Source: an uncultured Chitinophagales bacterium (lineage in GTDB: Bacteria; Bacteroidota; Bacteroidia; Chitinophagales; JAHDHT01). Taken from it: a DNA stretch of 37,625 nucleotides. The stretch spans positions 1-37,625 of the forward strand of contig CALHDG010000149.1 of assembly GCA_938023075.1 (NCBI GenBank), written 5' to 3'. The notes under the pieces were generated by a model that was not told the DNA's origin, ran no database searches, and saw only the letters and a program-made list of their open reading frames with translations. Within the stretch, counting starts at the first letter, position 1; every line of letters starts with the position of its first letter. Shown one piece after another: positions 8,319 through 17,124 of this stretch. The translations under genes and the position numbers were made by a program.

Positions 8319-10430
8319 CTAATACCCACCATTATACTTTCGAATAAACCACTCGAAAGCGAGAAAGCCCAGTAACATAAAAAACAACCATTTTAAATTA
8401 ATAAACGCCCGGTTTTTAAAATTTGAAAACATAACCGGTTTAATGTTTTGTTGATTGAGCAGCGAATCTGTAAGGGCTTCTAAATCGTTTTGATAAAAAA
8501 CCTGCCCACCTGTACGTTCGGCTAAGGTATATAACAATTGATGATTAGCGGTTGTGTTTAAAGCTTCTAATTCGCGAGGAATTACATTGAACTCCCCTTC
8601 TGCATCGTAACTATTACCGGCATATGTGGTTTTAGATTTAAAAGTATACACCCCAACCGGAAAGATGCCGGCATCTAACTTATAGGCATTAGCAGTTTTG
8701 TTAAATATAAAAGGAAACTCTTTACCGGCTTCATCAAATATGCTTAAACTTACATCACTATCGTTAACCAATTGGTAACTGTCGTTATACAACTCGGCAT
8801 CAAAAGTAATGCGTTCATTTTCATAGTATAAATTTTTAGAGGAGTTGGTTCTAAATTTTCGTTTATCACTTTTAACGGATAAATATTGAATCGTTTTACC
8901 AAACAATTCTTCAATGGTTTCTAATTGATTGTCGCCCTGATAATCATACATGCGCCAACGCCAGATACCTTCGCCGGCAAAAGCAGCACTTTTAACTACA
9001 TTCGATTGTTCTAAAATTAACAAGGGGTAATTTGTGTTTACGCTGCCAATTTTTTGCCTTAGTAAAGTAACCGTATTTTCGCCAATAGCATACTCCCCAA
9101 ATGGTGTATTTACAGGCGGCAAGTTGCTTAAGTTTTCTAAAATACCTGGCTCAATGGTAAACAAGGTAAAGTTATCAACGGCTTCAGCTTTGGCATCGTT
9201 CATTTGATTTTTGCTGCCACGTACTAACAACAATGATTGCGCTTTATTGAATCGTTCAATATCGGTTTGCTGGCTTACAATATATAAAACGGGAATACTT
9301 TTTTCTTTAATGGTTTTTAATGCCTTTTCTGATGGATTAGCTTTAGATGGCAAGCCGTGTAAAATCACCAAATCGTACAAACTAATATCATCTTTAAAAG
9401 TGCGGATAAAACCAGTTTTGGTTTCGTAGTTTTCGTTGGTTTCTATAATGGTTTTTAAGGTAGATAAATCGGGATGTGGGGCATCAGCCAATAACAAAAT
9501 CTTTTGGCGGCTGTCTAACACTTCTACATAAATGTTTTGAATATTATTACGCCAGGTTTCTTCTCCTTTTATTTTATCTAATTGAATGGAATACTTGTTA
9601 ATGCCGGGTGTGTTCGCTTCTAACTCAAACTCGTAAGTTTTGGTAAAATCACCTGTTTTTACAATTACTTTTTCTAAGGCAACTCTGTTTTCGTCTCCAT
9701 TTTTATTAATTTTAATGGCTTTTAAATTGGTGCCTTCGCCCTCGCAATTAGTGGCGTACACATCTACCCGAACCGTAAATTTATCTCTTAAATAAGCAAT
9801 TTTATTGTGATAAATACGCTCAATTTTAATGTCGCGTTTTGGAGTAGTATCACCAACGGCAATGCTATAAACCGGCACATTTAATTTACGGTTGCTGTAT
9901 ACTGGGTTGCCCCCTTCATTATAAATACCATCGGTTGATAAAATAACCGCCCCTACATTTTGATTAGTATAACGATCGTATAATTCGCCTAAGGCTTTTT
10001 CAATATTGGTCGTTTTTTCGTTGTACGTATAGTTGAGTTCGTCTTTAAAATTATCAGCAAATTGATAGGAATGGACTGCGTATTTTTCCTCTAGTTTTTT
10101 AATGATATTTTGTGTTGTATTTTGAAAAGTGGTGGTATCTCCATTTAAAGCCGACCGCATCGATTCTGAATTGTCTTGTGCATAAATGATGATGGGATTT
10201 TCCACCTCGGTTACCCGGTTTTTTAACAAAGGCATCAACAACAAAAAAGCCAAAAAGCTAACGGCTAAAAACCGAACCAATGATAACCATTTGATGGCAT
10301 TTTGTACAAACCTGCCTGCATCTTTAAAAGTAGTATCTTTAAAATACAATGCAAAAGCGTACACTGCACCCAGCAGCAAACACAAACCAATGTACCACCA
10401 GGGGTAACTTAAAGCTATAGTTGAATCCAA
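8319..10430 (-). CDS. VWA-domain membrane protein with amidotransferase-like fold region
   Basis: The 703-residue protein has two membrane helices near residues 14-30 and 45-67 and one near the C-terminus (LKWLFFMLLGFLAFEWF), with a large domain between. A von Willebrand A domain begins at about residue 82 (IIIYAQDNSESM), with a DxSxS metal-site motif and a later LSTDGIYNEGG. Residues about 310-520 (ILLLADAPHPDLSTLK, DLVILHGLPSK) resemble the class I amidotransferase-like fold found in this architecture. A beta-sandwich follows. Homologues are often membrane-anchored VWA proteins of unknown function. It is the sole gene of its unit; the hairpins at 10593-10685 lie upstream. Confidence 0.85.
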   Translation of the reverse strand: MDSTIALSYPWWYIGLCLLLGAVYAFALYFKDTTFKDAGRFVQNAIKWLSLVRFLAVSFLAFLLLMPLLKNRVTEVENPIIIYAQDNSESMRSALNGDTTTFQNTTQNIIKKLEEKYAVHSYQFADNFKDELNYTYNEKTTNIEKALGELYDRYTNQNVGAVILSTDGIYNEGGNPVYSNRKLNVPVYSIAVGDTTPKRDIKIERIYHNKIAYLRDKFTVRVDVYATNCEGEGTNLKAIKINKNGDENRVALEKVIVKTGDFTKTYEFELEANTPGINKYSIQLDKIKGEETWRNNIQNIYVEVLDSRQKILLLADAPHPDLSTLKTIIETNENYETKTGFIRTFKDDISLYDLVILHGLPSKANPSEKALKTIKEKSIPVLYIVSQQTDIERFNKAQSLLLVRGSKNQMNDAKAEAVDNFTLFTIEPGILENLSNLPPVNTPFGEYAIGENTVTLLRQKIGSVNTNYPLLILEQSNVVKSAAFAGEGIWRWRMYDYQGDNQLETIEELFGKTIQYLSVKSDKRKFRTNSSKNLYYENERITFDAELYNDSYQLVNDSDVSLSIFDEAGKEFPFIFNKTANAYKLDAGIFPVGVYTFKSKTTYAGNSYDAEGEFNVIPRELEALNTTANHQLLYTLAERTGGQVFYQNDLEALTDSLLNQQNIKPVMFSNFKNRAFINLKWLFFMLLGFLAFEWFIRKYNGGY

Positions 10431-10592
10431 TTGTTGTAGAAATTATAAATACGAAACGCAAAGATCGGTAAATATTTCTGAATTGTGGTATAAAATGTAG
10501 TATAGTAAGGTTATGCAGTTTTTTGACGAATTGATTATTATTGAGTGGCAACTTTTAGTAAAGTTCTAATTCTTGCTTAAAAAACCAGCACA

Positions 10593-10685
10593 AGTGAACC
10601 TTTAAGGAACACTCGTACCAGCGTAGGGCATCATTAAGGGCCTTCTAATAAACGGTGGCACCGTTTGGTGTCATTTATTTATTAG
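10593..10685. other. Two compact hairpins in a 390-bp gap
   Basis: Hairpin 1: AGTG/CACT and CCTT/AAGG arms at 10593-10613, nearly perfect. Hairpin 2: CTAATAAA (10645-10652) pairs with TTTATTAG (10678-10685) and encloses GGCACC-GTTT-GGTGTC. They lie between two minus-strand genes and could be a structured leader, a terminator region of the 136-residue gene, or a mobile-repeat remnant. No other content is recognisable in 10431-10820. Confidence 0.5.
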
Positions 10686-10820
10686 TTAGTGGTTTCAGCT
10701 CTCAACTATAAATTTTTTCTACAAGTCAATTTTTAGATTGATGTTTAGAAAAGCTTAGAATTTCTTATATAATTTTGCTTTTTATTCAACCGAATAGTTG
10801 AGCATAGACTACTCGTAGAA

Positions 10821-11231
10821 TTAGGTTGATGCCAATTCATCAACTCCATTTTCAACAACTTCTTTTATTGCTTCTCTCTCTACAGCTTGTTCGTGTACAA
10901 TGATGTACCTTCCCGCGCCATCTGTTGTAACCCGGTAAGGATTATCGACGGTAACAATTACCATTGTTTCAATACTGGGCTGACTGTTTTTTAGCATTAC
11001 GTTGAGCCGTACTTTACGCGTGGTGGAAGTTTTCATTCGGGTCGAAATACTTAAGTTAAAAACGCGTCCTTCTTTGTTGGCGTTAATTGTAAACTCTGCT
11101 CTGCCGCCGAGTGGTATCCGCTCATTCTTGTCGTTAACCGATATACTGTAAAATGCGGAGGTTTCTACCAAAGCAGAAAAAAGCAATTCGTCTTTTACTG
11201 TTCTTCTTAAATTAATTCTTGAACAAATCAT
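10821..11231 (-). CDS. Hypothetical beta-rich protein
   Basis: This is a 136-residue protein I do not recognise. It is dense in beta-type segments (GRAEFTINANKEGRVFNLSI, RKVRLNVMLKN, ETMVIVTVDNPYRV) with an acidic helical tail (EREAIKEVVENGVDELAST). There is no signal peptide or membrane helix. Its codons look more GC-rich than the flanks, which supports coding. On the minus strand TACTTTTG (plus coordinates 11305-11312) fits the -7 box and would give a leader of about 65 nt. The hairpins at 10593-10685 lie downstream. Small beta proteins of this kind can be adaptor or structural domains, but I do not assign one. Confidence 0.65.
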   Translation of the reverse strand: MICSRINLRRTVKDELLFSALVETSAFYSISVNDKNERIPLGGRAEFTINANKEGRVFNLSISTRMKTSTTRKVRLNVMLKNSQPSIETMVIVTVDNPYRVTTDGAGRYIIVHEQAVEREAIKEVVENGVDELAST

Positions 11232-11530
11232 TTGTTGAATATTTTTTTAGTTATAACCTACTCTGTTATGGCTTTTCGGTAAGGCACCTTTATTAGTAAA
11301 AACTCAAAAGTATTGGTCAAAATCTGATATTACAACTACATTTTTCAGCCAAAAAACATTTTAATAGTAGTATCAAATTTTAGGTTTTAATAGGCAGTAA
11401 AATTTTTAAGTTTCTGACAATCAATAAATTGAAAAATTATATGGTTATACTATAAGCTTAGAATTAAACAATTTAGATAAGCATAATTTTGTGGCTTAAA
11501 TCAAATAGAATATTATGAGTATATTTGAAA

Positions 11531-12985
11531 ATGGTCACGTATCCAAAGTCTGTTCGCCTGCTGCTATCTCTTAGTCAAAAAGAGTGCACAAAGTTTAAAG
11601 ATTATTTAAAGTCTCCTTTCTTTAATAAAAAGAATAGTACTTTATTGAAGCTGTTTAAGCAAATCATAAAAGATTTTAAAATCGATAAAAAAGGCTATTG
11701 TGAGAAAAAATTAATGCAACAGATATATGGAGCATTCAACAAAAGAAAATTCGATTTTGACTTGCAAAAATTAAGAGAGCACTTTGAATATTTTGTAGCT
11801 TTTCAACACATAAAAAACGACTCTGCAAAATGCAATCAATTGGTTTTAGAAGATTATTTAGATAGAGATGGTGGTAGCTTTTTTGAAAGCAAATACAACC
11901 AAATTAAAAAACAGTTAACTGAAAAGCCGGCTGACATTTATCAATATCAGCAGCTTTTTTTTATTGAAGAATTGTTTGACAGCTATATTAAATTATACAA
12001 AGATAACAGGGTAAATGATTCTAATTTGCAAGCCGTTAGTGATGCTATTGATCAAGATTTTTTACTTAAAAAAATGTGCTTCACCGTACTCATGCACAAC
12101 CGTCAAAATATTGCCAAAACTACCTATGATTTTGGTTTAACAGCACCTGTTTTAACCTATTTAAAAGATAAGGAGAACGAAAAAGACCCTTTAACTAATT
12201 TGTTTTACTATGCCTACGAAATACAAACCGGTAACGATAAAAAAAGTGCTTACAAAAAATTAAATGCCGCTTTACAAAAAAAAGATCTCAACATAAATAA
12301 TGAAATGGCAACAGCCTTATTTATGATTTTGCATAATAATTACAAGCACTTAGCCGGCAGTAAGCAACAATTAGATCATCAAGTATTTGATCTTTACCAA
12401 ATTATGATTGGTAAAAACTATATTCAGATCAATGGAAAGTTATCTAGCTCTTTGTTTAAAAACTTGGTTTCTATAGGTTTGGAATTAGATAAGTATGATT
12501 ATGTTGAACAACTTATTGATGAATATAAAAACAAATTGCTACCAGAAGAATATGCTGAACAAGTTTTTGCCTACAGTAAAGCAAAACTGTTGATTTACCA
12601 AAACAAACCGCACAAAGCCAGAGAATTGATTTCAACTATAAAGTTTGGGGACGCCATTTATAAATTTGATTTGAAATGCTTATATATTATGTTGTATTAT
12701 GATTTAAAAGAGTTTACACTTTTAGAGGCACAATTTAGTCGCTTTGATGTAGCCCTTGCCCCAAAAAGACCACCTTTTATTTCGCCGGTTAACACCATAG
12801 CTTACCGGCAATTTATTCTTTTTACCAAAAAACTATACCGGTTGAGCATAAACGCCGTTGCCGCTGAACAAGCAATTGAAGATTTAAATGCAGCATTAGA
12901 ACAAACTATACAAATTGGCTGCAAAAATTGGTTGAAGATGCGTGTGAAAGCACTGCTAACAGAAAAAAGTATTAGCACGGTTTAA
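11531..12985 (+). CDS. Conserved helical hypothetical protein
   Basis: The 484-residue protein is almost entirely predicted helix, lysine-rich, with no signal or membrane segment. It begins MVTYPKSVRLLLSL from an ATG; a TTG six bases upstream is in frame but less likely. A -7 box TAATTTTG lies at 11484-11491. The opening (SLSQKECTKFKDYLKSPFFN, then a KRKFDFDLQKL segment) resembles a Bacteroidota-restricted family of unknown role that I recall only by appearance. The C-terminal half has repeat-like helices (YDYVEQLIDEYKNKLLPEEY). No catalytic motif is visible. It may act as a cytoplasmic scaffold. Confidence 0.75.
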   Translation: MVTYPKSVRLLLSLSQKECTKFKDYLKSPFFNKKNSTLLKLFKQIIKDFKIDKKGYCEKKLMQQIYGAFNKRKFDFDLQKLREHFEYFVAFQHIKNDSAKCNQLVLEDYLDRDGGSFFESKYNQIKKQLTEKPADIYQYQQLFFIEELFDSYIKLYKDNRVNDSNLQAVSDAIDQDFLLKKMCFTVLMHNRQNIAKTTYDFGLTAPVLTYLKDKENEKDPLTNLFYYAYEIQTGNDKKSAYKKLNAALQKKDLNINNEMATALFMILHNNYKHLAGSKQQLDHQVFDLYQIMIGKNYIQINGKLSSSLFKNLVSIGLELDKYDYVEQLIDEYKNKLLPEEYAEQVFAYSKAKLLIYQNKPHKARELISTIKFGDAIYKFDLKCLYIMLYYDLKEFTLLEAQFSRFDVALAPKRPPFISPVNTIAYRQFILFTKKLYRLSINAVAAEQAIEDLNAALEQTIQIGCKNWLKMRVKALLTEKSISTV

Positions 12986-13078
12986 GATAAAAGCCAGATA
13001 ATACGGTTGATAGAAAAAGTGTAATCATTTTTTTTCAACATAAAATTTGGTTGTTTTGCAATAGCAGCATATTTTTAA

Positions 13079-13108
13079 TTGAATATTTCTCACTAAAGAA
13101 TATCTTCG
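13079..13108 (+). promoter_or_regulatory. Bacteroidota-type promoter for the lipoprotein gene
   Basis: TTG at 13079-13081, a 19-bp spacer, then TATCTTCG at 13101-13108 (one mismatch to TAnnTTTG). It is placed about 37 bp before the ATG at 13145. The geometry matches the primary sigma factor consensus of the phylum. Confidence 0.5.
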
Positions 13109-13144
13109 TTGCACAAAATTTAAAAGCACATTTAAAGTTATAAG

Positions 13145-13828
13145 ATGATGATTTCAAAACAAATACAGACCCCATTAATTGCATTATTGTTGAGTGTTTT
13201 ACTTGTTTTTACTTCTTGCGTTTTCGAAGAAGATCAATCTGCCAACAATATTGATGATGCAGCAGAACAAACCAAGCAACTAGTAGATAAATTTAGTGCA
13301 AAAGCGAAAGAACTGTTAAACGATGAAAGTATAGATGAAGTTAAGAATTTGATTGACCAAATTGCCGGTAAAAGTAAAGGCGTAAAAGAAGATGCAGGTT
13401 TCTGGAAAAGCAAATTGCAGGAAATTTCTGAAAATAGCGAATTAAAAGATGAAATAGATGGCTTGGCGAAAGATGCCGATGGTTTACTTCAAAATAAAGC
13501 AGTTAAAGAAACTTTAGATAATTTATTTAGTGGTAAAAATTTGGGTGACATCATCGATCAACTCACTCAAAATCCTGATAAAGGCTTAAACGAAAATTTT
13601 TGGGCAGAAAAGTTTAAGCATTTAAAAGAAGACAAGGAAGTGGATGGTATTATCAATAAACTGAGGAAAAAATCTGAAAAAATGAAAGATGATCAGGCAA
13701 TCAAACAACAAATTGATAAGATCAAAAACGATCCGGATGTAAAAGCTTTGTTAAACAAATACAGCAAAGATGCCGAAGATATTATCCGGCAGTTTGAAAA
13801 GATTTTGAAGAAAGACAAAGAAAGTTGA
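13145..13828 (+). CDS. Helical lipoprotein with internal repeat
   Basis: The 227-residue protein has a lipoprotein signal (LLVFTSC, Cys25) and an acidic stretch at +3 to +5 (FEED), the type of signal that directs Bacteroidota lipoproteins to the cell surface. The rest is charged amphipathic helix. Two homologous units begin at about residues 84 and 159: GFWKSKLQEI then ELKDEIDGLAKDADGLL, and NFWAEKFKHL then EVDGIINKLRKKSEKM, each with a conserved F-W-K pattern. No enzyme motif is seen. It probably forms helical bundles or coiled coils at the cell surface. Confidence 0.8.
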   Translation: MMISKQIQTPLIALLLSVLLVFTSCVFEEDQSANNIDDAAEQTKQLVDKFSAKAKELLNDESIDEVKNLIDQIAGKSKGVKEDAGFWKSKLQEISENSELKDEIDGLAKDADGLLQNKAVKETLDNLFSGKNLGDIIDQLTQNPDKGLNENFWAEKFKHLKEDKEVDGIINKLRKKSEKMKDDQAIKQQIDKIKNDPDVKALLNKYSKDAEDIIRQFEKILKKDKES

Positions 13829-14015
13829 TACAATGAAATGAAAAAACAACTTCGAGCTCCTAACAATTTTAACAAAACCCAGTTGTAGTTGATTTTCTGT
13901 AGGATGTCACAATTTTTGCGACCTTGAAACAAAAGATTGGAACAGAAATCGGGATTGAGGTCTCCACGAAGCGACAACGTTTATTTTCATAAAAAGAGAA
14001 TCTTATTTATATACC

Positions 14016-14792
14016 TTGACCAATCAACAACAACTTAAACAATTTTTAAATAGTAAAGTAAAACTGTACAATACTCCTGGTTTTATTAAAAACGATCCTA
14101 TTCAAATTCCGCATCGCTTTAGTAAATTACAAGATATTGAAATTATGGCATTTTGGACGGCGATGTTATCTTGGGGAAACCGCACAACCATTATTAATAA
14201 ATGTACTGAATTAAGCAGCTTAATGGATCATACGCCACACGATTTTGTGTTGAACCATCAAGACGCAGATTTGAAACGGTTTAAAAACTTTAAACATCGC
14301 ACTTTTAATTTAACCGATACTTTATACTTTATCTCTTTTTTTAAACACTATTATCAACAGCATGAGAGCTTAGAACATGCTTTTAGCAAAGCCATTAATA
14401 CAAATGACGAACATATTGGGGAAGGGCTCATTCATTTCCATCAACAATTTTTTAGTTTAGACAATGCACCTCATCGTACCACAAAGCACGTGGCTAACCC
14501 TTTGCGCAAATCAACCTGTAAACGAATATGCATGTTTTTAAGATGGATGGTGCGAAATGATAACAAAGGCGTAGATTTTGGTTTATGGCAATCCATTAAA
14601 ATGAGCCAATTATTATGTCCTTTAGATGTACATGTGGAAAGAGTTGCCCGAAAATTGAATTTAATACAACGTAAACAGCGAGATTGGTTAACCACCATTG
14701 AACTAACTGAAGCACTTCGGCAATTTGATAAGCACGATCCGGTAAAATATGATTTTGCACTTTTTGGCTTAGGAGTAGAAGAAAAATATTGA
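14016..14792 (+). CDS. TIGR02757/DUF2400 family protein
   Basis: The 258-residue protein matches the family over its whole length: LYNTPGFIKNDPIQIPHRF at the start, AFWTAMLSWGNRTTIINKC, then KRICMFLRWMVRNDNKGVDF, then SQLLCPLDVHVERVARKL, and DPVKYDFALFGLGV at the end. The family has a helical fold reminiscent of HhH-type DNA glycosylases, but no activity is established. The most plausible start is the TTG at 14016; no in-frame ATG lies close upstream. Downstream is the long repeat-rich gap with the candidate small RNA. Confidence 0.9.
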   Translation: MTNQQQLKQFLNSKVKLYNTPGFIKNDPIQIPHRFSKLQDIEIMAFWTAMLSWGNRTTIINKCTELSSLMDHTPHDFVLNHQDADLKRFKNFKHRTFNLTDTLYFISFFKHYYQQHESLEHAFSKAINTNDEHIGEGLIHFHQQFFSLDNAPHRTTKHVANPLRKSTCKRICMFLRWMVRNDNKGVDFGLWQSIKMSQLLCPLDVHVERVARKLNLIQRKQRDWLTTIELTEALRQFDKHDPVKYDFALFGLGVEEKY

Positions 14793-15003
14793 TTTTTTAG
14801 GCTAATTCGTACTTTTTGCGACTGTTTTCCTCTTTTTATCCACATTTTTTAAGTTTTTTTTGCATCAGAACAATAAAATGTATAGATTTGCATCATCGAT
14901 TGTTACATAAATACAATTGTTAGCAAAGTTCTTTTAGTCTTTATAAGTTTTTTAACTTGAAATTTTGCGAATTAATTTTTTTTGAAAAAAAATTTAAAAA
15001 AAG

Positions 15004-15035
15004 TTCGCATAATTTGTGACTTAATCGTATCTTTG
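15004..15035 (+). promoter_or_regulatory. Promoter of candidate small RNA
   Basis: TTCG (15004-15007), a 20-bp spacer and a perfect -7 box TATCTTTG (15028-15035), within a strongly AT-rich tract. No coding frame follows; a hairpin and terminator do. Confidence 0.55.
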
Positions 15036-15040
15036 TGTCA

Positions 15041-15147
15041 TAACAACGCTTTCAAAAACTAAGCAAGTTTTAGAAAGCATTTTAAATAGAATTTGGGTGT
15101 TTTTTAGTAATAAGGTGGCGCAACTTTTGTTGTGCCATCTTTTTTTA
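15041..15147 (+). ncRNA. Candidate small RNA of about 105 nt
   Basis: The unit begins a few bases after a perfect -7 box. It contains a strong stem at 15048-15078: GCTTTC/GAAAGC and AAAACT/AGTTTT arms, separated by a single A-A mismatch, with loop AAGCA. A linker follows, then a canonical terminator. No open frame of note is present. It does not show the SRP, tmRNA or 6S signatures I looked for. It lies between a TIGR02757 gene and repeats, so it is not a leader of an adjacent gene. Identity unknown. Confidence 0.6.
15114..15147 (+). terminator. Rho-independent terminator of candidate small RNA
   Basis: GGTGGCGCAA (15114-15123) pairs with TTGTGCCATC (15130-15139) with two G-U wobbles, followed by eight T (15140-15147). 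Confidence 0.8.
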
Positions 15148-15202
15148 TTTATAGCCTGTTGTAATTATCCATTTCAACGAATCTGATTTCCTTTAGCAAT
15201 TC

Positions 15203-15312
15203 GAAGAAAATAAATCTACTTTTTGTGTCAAAGTCATTTTTTGATAAACGAGGCGAAAAACGTAGTCATAGTAGTGCTAAAGACGAGACTTTTCAACGAG
15301 TATATCAAAAAT
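15203..15312 (+). repeat. Family-2 short repeat
   Basis: It shares AAAATAAATCTACTTTTTGT, TGTCAAAGTCATTTTTTGAT and ACGAGGCGAAAAACGTAGTC with the minus-strand copy at 34300-34396, at high identity over about 90 bp. The ends are inverted: TTTTTGATA near the left and TATCAAAAA near the right. The rest of the gap (15313-15499) has TTGACAAGTTTATCAA at about 15436, resembling a lone end of the family-1 repeat, but no gene. Confidence 0.75.
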
Positions 15313-15499
15313 AGTAAAAACAGAAATGAAGATTTATTTATGAAGCATTACTTAACACTTTAATTGATTACTTAGGTAATGAAACAATTTGAGTGTGTGA
15401 CATATCTGGTGCATCACAATATAAATTAATTAAGTATTGACAAGTTTATCAAGTTAATTGACACTCCCGACACTTTCAATAAAGGTAAGCCAAACAAAC

Positions 15500-15569
15500 G
15501 TCATGCCGGAAACTTGTGCTGGACTCGATCCAGTATCTCAGCTTGCGGAGCAGATTATCCGGCATCTCG
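15500..15569. repeat. Nested CATGCCGG palindromic repeat
   Basis: ATGCCGGA (15503-15510) is inverted as TCCGGCAT (15558-15565), and inside it CTGGA (15519-15523) is inverted as TCCAG (15529-15533). Both inverted pairs are of the GTCATGCCGGA...TCCGGCATCTC type, which looks like one palindromic element inserted into another. It lies immediately before the 83-codon frame and may have displaced its original 5' end. Confidence 0.65.
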
Positions 15570-15611
15570 CCTAAACATCCACCAAGTCTTTTACCTTAGT
15601 CGGACAAAGCT

Positions 15612-15863
15612 TTGGGAGAGATCTTGGATAAATGTTCCGTTGCTCTCCACATTTTCCGAGATGACGCCGGTGGGTTTTGGAGAGTTTTGGAGTATGTTGC
15701 ACCTAATTTGTCACGCACTCAAACAATTTTATTGTGGACCGGAGAAGAAGTGGTATATTGTTTAACAAAAGAAAGAATTAAAGAATTTTTCTTGTACAAA
15801 CTCGAAAACAGAATCGAATATGGGGTTCACAATTTTAATATTACAACATTAGATGAAGTTTAA
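15612..15863 (+). CDS. Short ORF coupled to the TOPRIM gene, probably 5'-truncated
   Basis: The 83-codon frame overlaps the following TOPRIM gene by 11 bp, a typical translational coupling. Its composition is protein-like: HIFRDDAGGFWRVLEYVAPN, TQTILLWTGEEVVYC, then RIKEFFLYKLENRIEYG. The frame is closed by a TAG at 15597, 15 bp upstream of the TTG taken as start and 27 bp after a palindromic repeat. This suggests that an older, longer gene lost its 5' part. The family is not recognised. It could be the partner subunit of the TOPRIM protein, or a degraded remnant. Confidence 0.4.
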   Translation: MGEILDKCSVALHIFRDDAGGFWRVLEYVAPNLSRTQTILLWTGEEVVYCLTKERIKEFFLYKLENRIEYGVHNFNITTLDEV

Positions 15864-16365
15864 TATGGAAAAAGTAAGTGAAAAATTTATGATTACTGAA
15901 GGTAAATTTGACTCTGAGCTTTTGAAAAAAGTATTACCGGCAATCATTAAAGATAAAACAAAATTTGTCACGTCTACTGGTTACAGTTCTGCTATTTCCA
16001 AAGCAAAAAGTCTATCGATCAGGCTAAATAAAAGTATTATTTTGGTACTTGACTCCGATACGAATAACGCTAATAAAACAGAAGAAAAAAAGGAGGAAAT
16101 TGAATATATATTTAAAAGATTAGGTAAAGAACATAGAGTGAAAATATTTCTATTTCAACCTGAAATTGAAGTGATCTTTCTTGAATCAAAGAAACTGAGA
16201 TCAAAATTTGAAGATATTTTCCCGCTATTCTCTAGTAAGATTTCATTAAATGCAAAAAAAACTGGGAAAAGGCAATTACTTGATAATTTAACGCAAGAGG
16301 AAATTGAATCATTAAGAGTAGAAACTTCATTAAAAGTGTTAATAGAATTGTGTACTAAACAATAA
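15853..16365 (+). CDS. TOPRIM-like nuclease-type protein
   Basis: The 170-residue protein has TOPRIM-type motifs: E16 in MITEGKFD, a TSTGYSSAISKAKSL segment, and the DxD motif D67-S-D69 in IILVLDSDT, followed by FLFQPEIEVIFLE, similar to the QPxIExxF segment of OLD-type and related TOPRIM proteins. No ATPase is fused. The start ATG overlaps the end of the preceding short ORF, and the gene ends 12 bp before coaX. TOPRIM proteins of this size usually act with a partner, often in phage defence, but no defence partner other than the short ORF is adjacent. Activity is inference from motifs. Confidence 0.7.
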   Translation: MKFNMEKVSEKFMITEGKFDSELLKKVLPAIIKDKTKFVTSTGYSSAISKAKSLSIRLNKSIILVLDSDTNNANKTEEKKEEIEYIFKRLGKEHRVKIFLFQPEIEVIFLESKKLRSKFEDIFPLFSSKISLNAKKTGKRQLLDNLTQEEIESLRVETSLKVLIELCTKQ

Positions 16366-16377
16366 TTAACTTAGCAT

Positions 16378-17124
16378 ATGCTTCATAATCTTACCATAGA
16401 CGTTGGCAACACCAAAACTAAAATTGGCTTTTTTAAACAACATACTTTACAACATGTTTTTGTTTACGATCATCAAACACCAATTACTTCCCAAATACTA
16501 TCTGCACACATTAATGAATTAAACATTACTCATACCATATTGGTCAATTCAGGCAACTACTCACCTATTATAGATCAGATTTTAACTGAAAAGACGAATT
16601 TTTTAAAACTGACTCATCAAACATCCATACCTCTTAAAAATAAGTATGCAACTCCACAAACTTTGGGGAAAGATAGATTGTGCAGTGCTATAGGAGCAAC
16701 CACGCTTCAAAAAAAGGCGACACCTATATTGGTTATCGATACCGGTACTTGTATTACCTTTAATATGGTTAGTCAACAAGGTGAATATCTAGGTGGAAGC
16801 ATTGCGCCGGGTATTGAGATGCGTTTAAAAGCTTTACCGCATTTTACACATCTACTACCTTTAATTGATTATGATTATACCAAGGTTGATTTAATTGGCA
16901 TCAATACCAAAAGTTCTATTTTAAGTGGAGTAATAAATGGTATTATTGCTGAAATTGATGGACTAATTAACCGATACCGCAATAATTATGAGCACTTAAT
17001 AGTTTATTTGACCGGAGGTGGTTGCATTTTTTTTGAAAAACAACTCAAAAATAAGATATTTGCCGAGCCTTATTTAGTTTTAATAGGTTTAAACAAAATT
17101 TTAACGTACAATGCTACAACTTAA
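16378..17124 (+). CDS. coaX: Type III pantothenate kinase
   Basis: CoaX phosphorylates pantothenate, the first step of coenzyme A synthesis, in the cytoplasm. The 248-residue product has the ASKHA-fold motifs in order: DVGNTKTKIG (residues 8-17), the family motif GKDR (97-100), the acidic catalytic segment IDTGT (120-124), GGSIAPG (139-145) and LTGGG near 220. Length is normal for the family. The start ATG lies 12 bp after the TOPRIM gene, and the 3' end overlaps the next outer-membrane gene by 14 bp, so the two are probably translationally coupled. Confidence 0.97.
   Translation: MLHNLTIDVGNTKTKIGFFKQHTLQHVFVYDHQTPITSQILSAHINELNITHTILVNSGNYSPIIDQILTEKTNFLKLTHQTSIPLKNKYATPQTLGKDRLCSAIGATTLQKKATPILVIDTGTCITFNMVSQQGEYLGGSIAPGIEMRLKALPHFTHLLPLIDYDYTKVDLIGINTKSSILSGVINGIIAEIDGLINRYRNNYEHLIVYLTGGGCIFFEKQLKNKIFAEPYLVLIGLNKILTYNATT

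Noticed and set aside
14836-14844. Perfect DnaA-box-like TTATCCACA next to an AT-rich tract, as a replication origin
   Set aside because: Only one box is present and no cluster was found nearby; one nine-base match is expected by chance.
15345-15440. Protein-like fragments (EALLNTLIDYLGNETI, VCDISGASQYKLIKY) separated by a stop
   Set aside because: Too short and interrupted, with no family recognised. It may be a decayed gene but cannot be supported.
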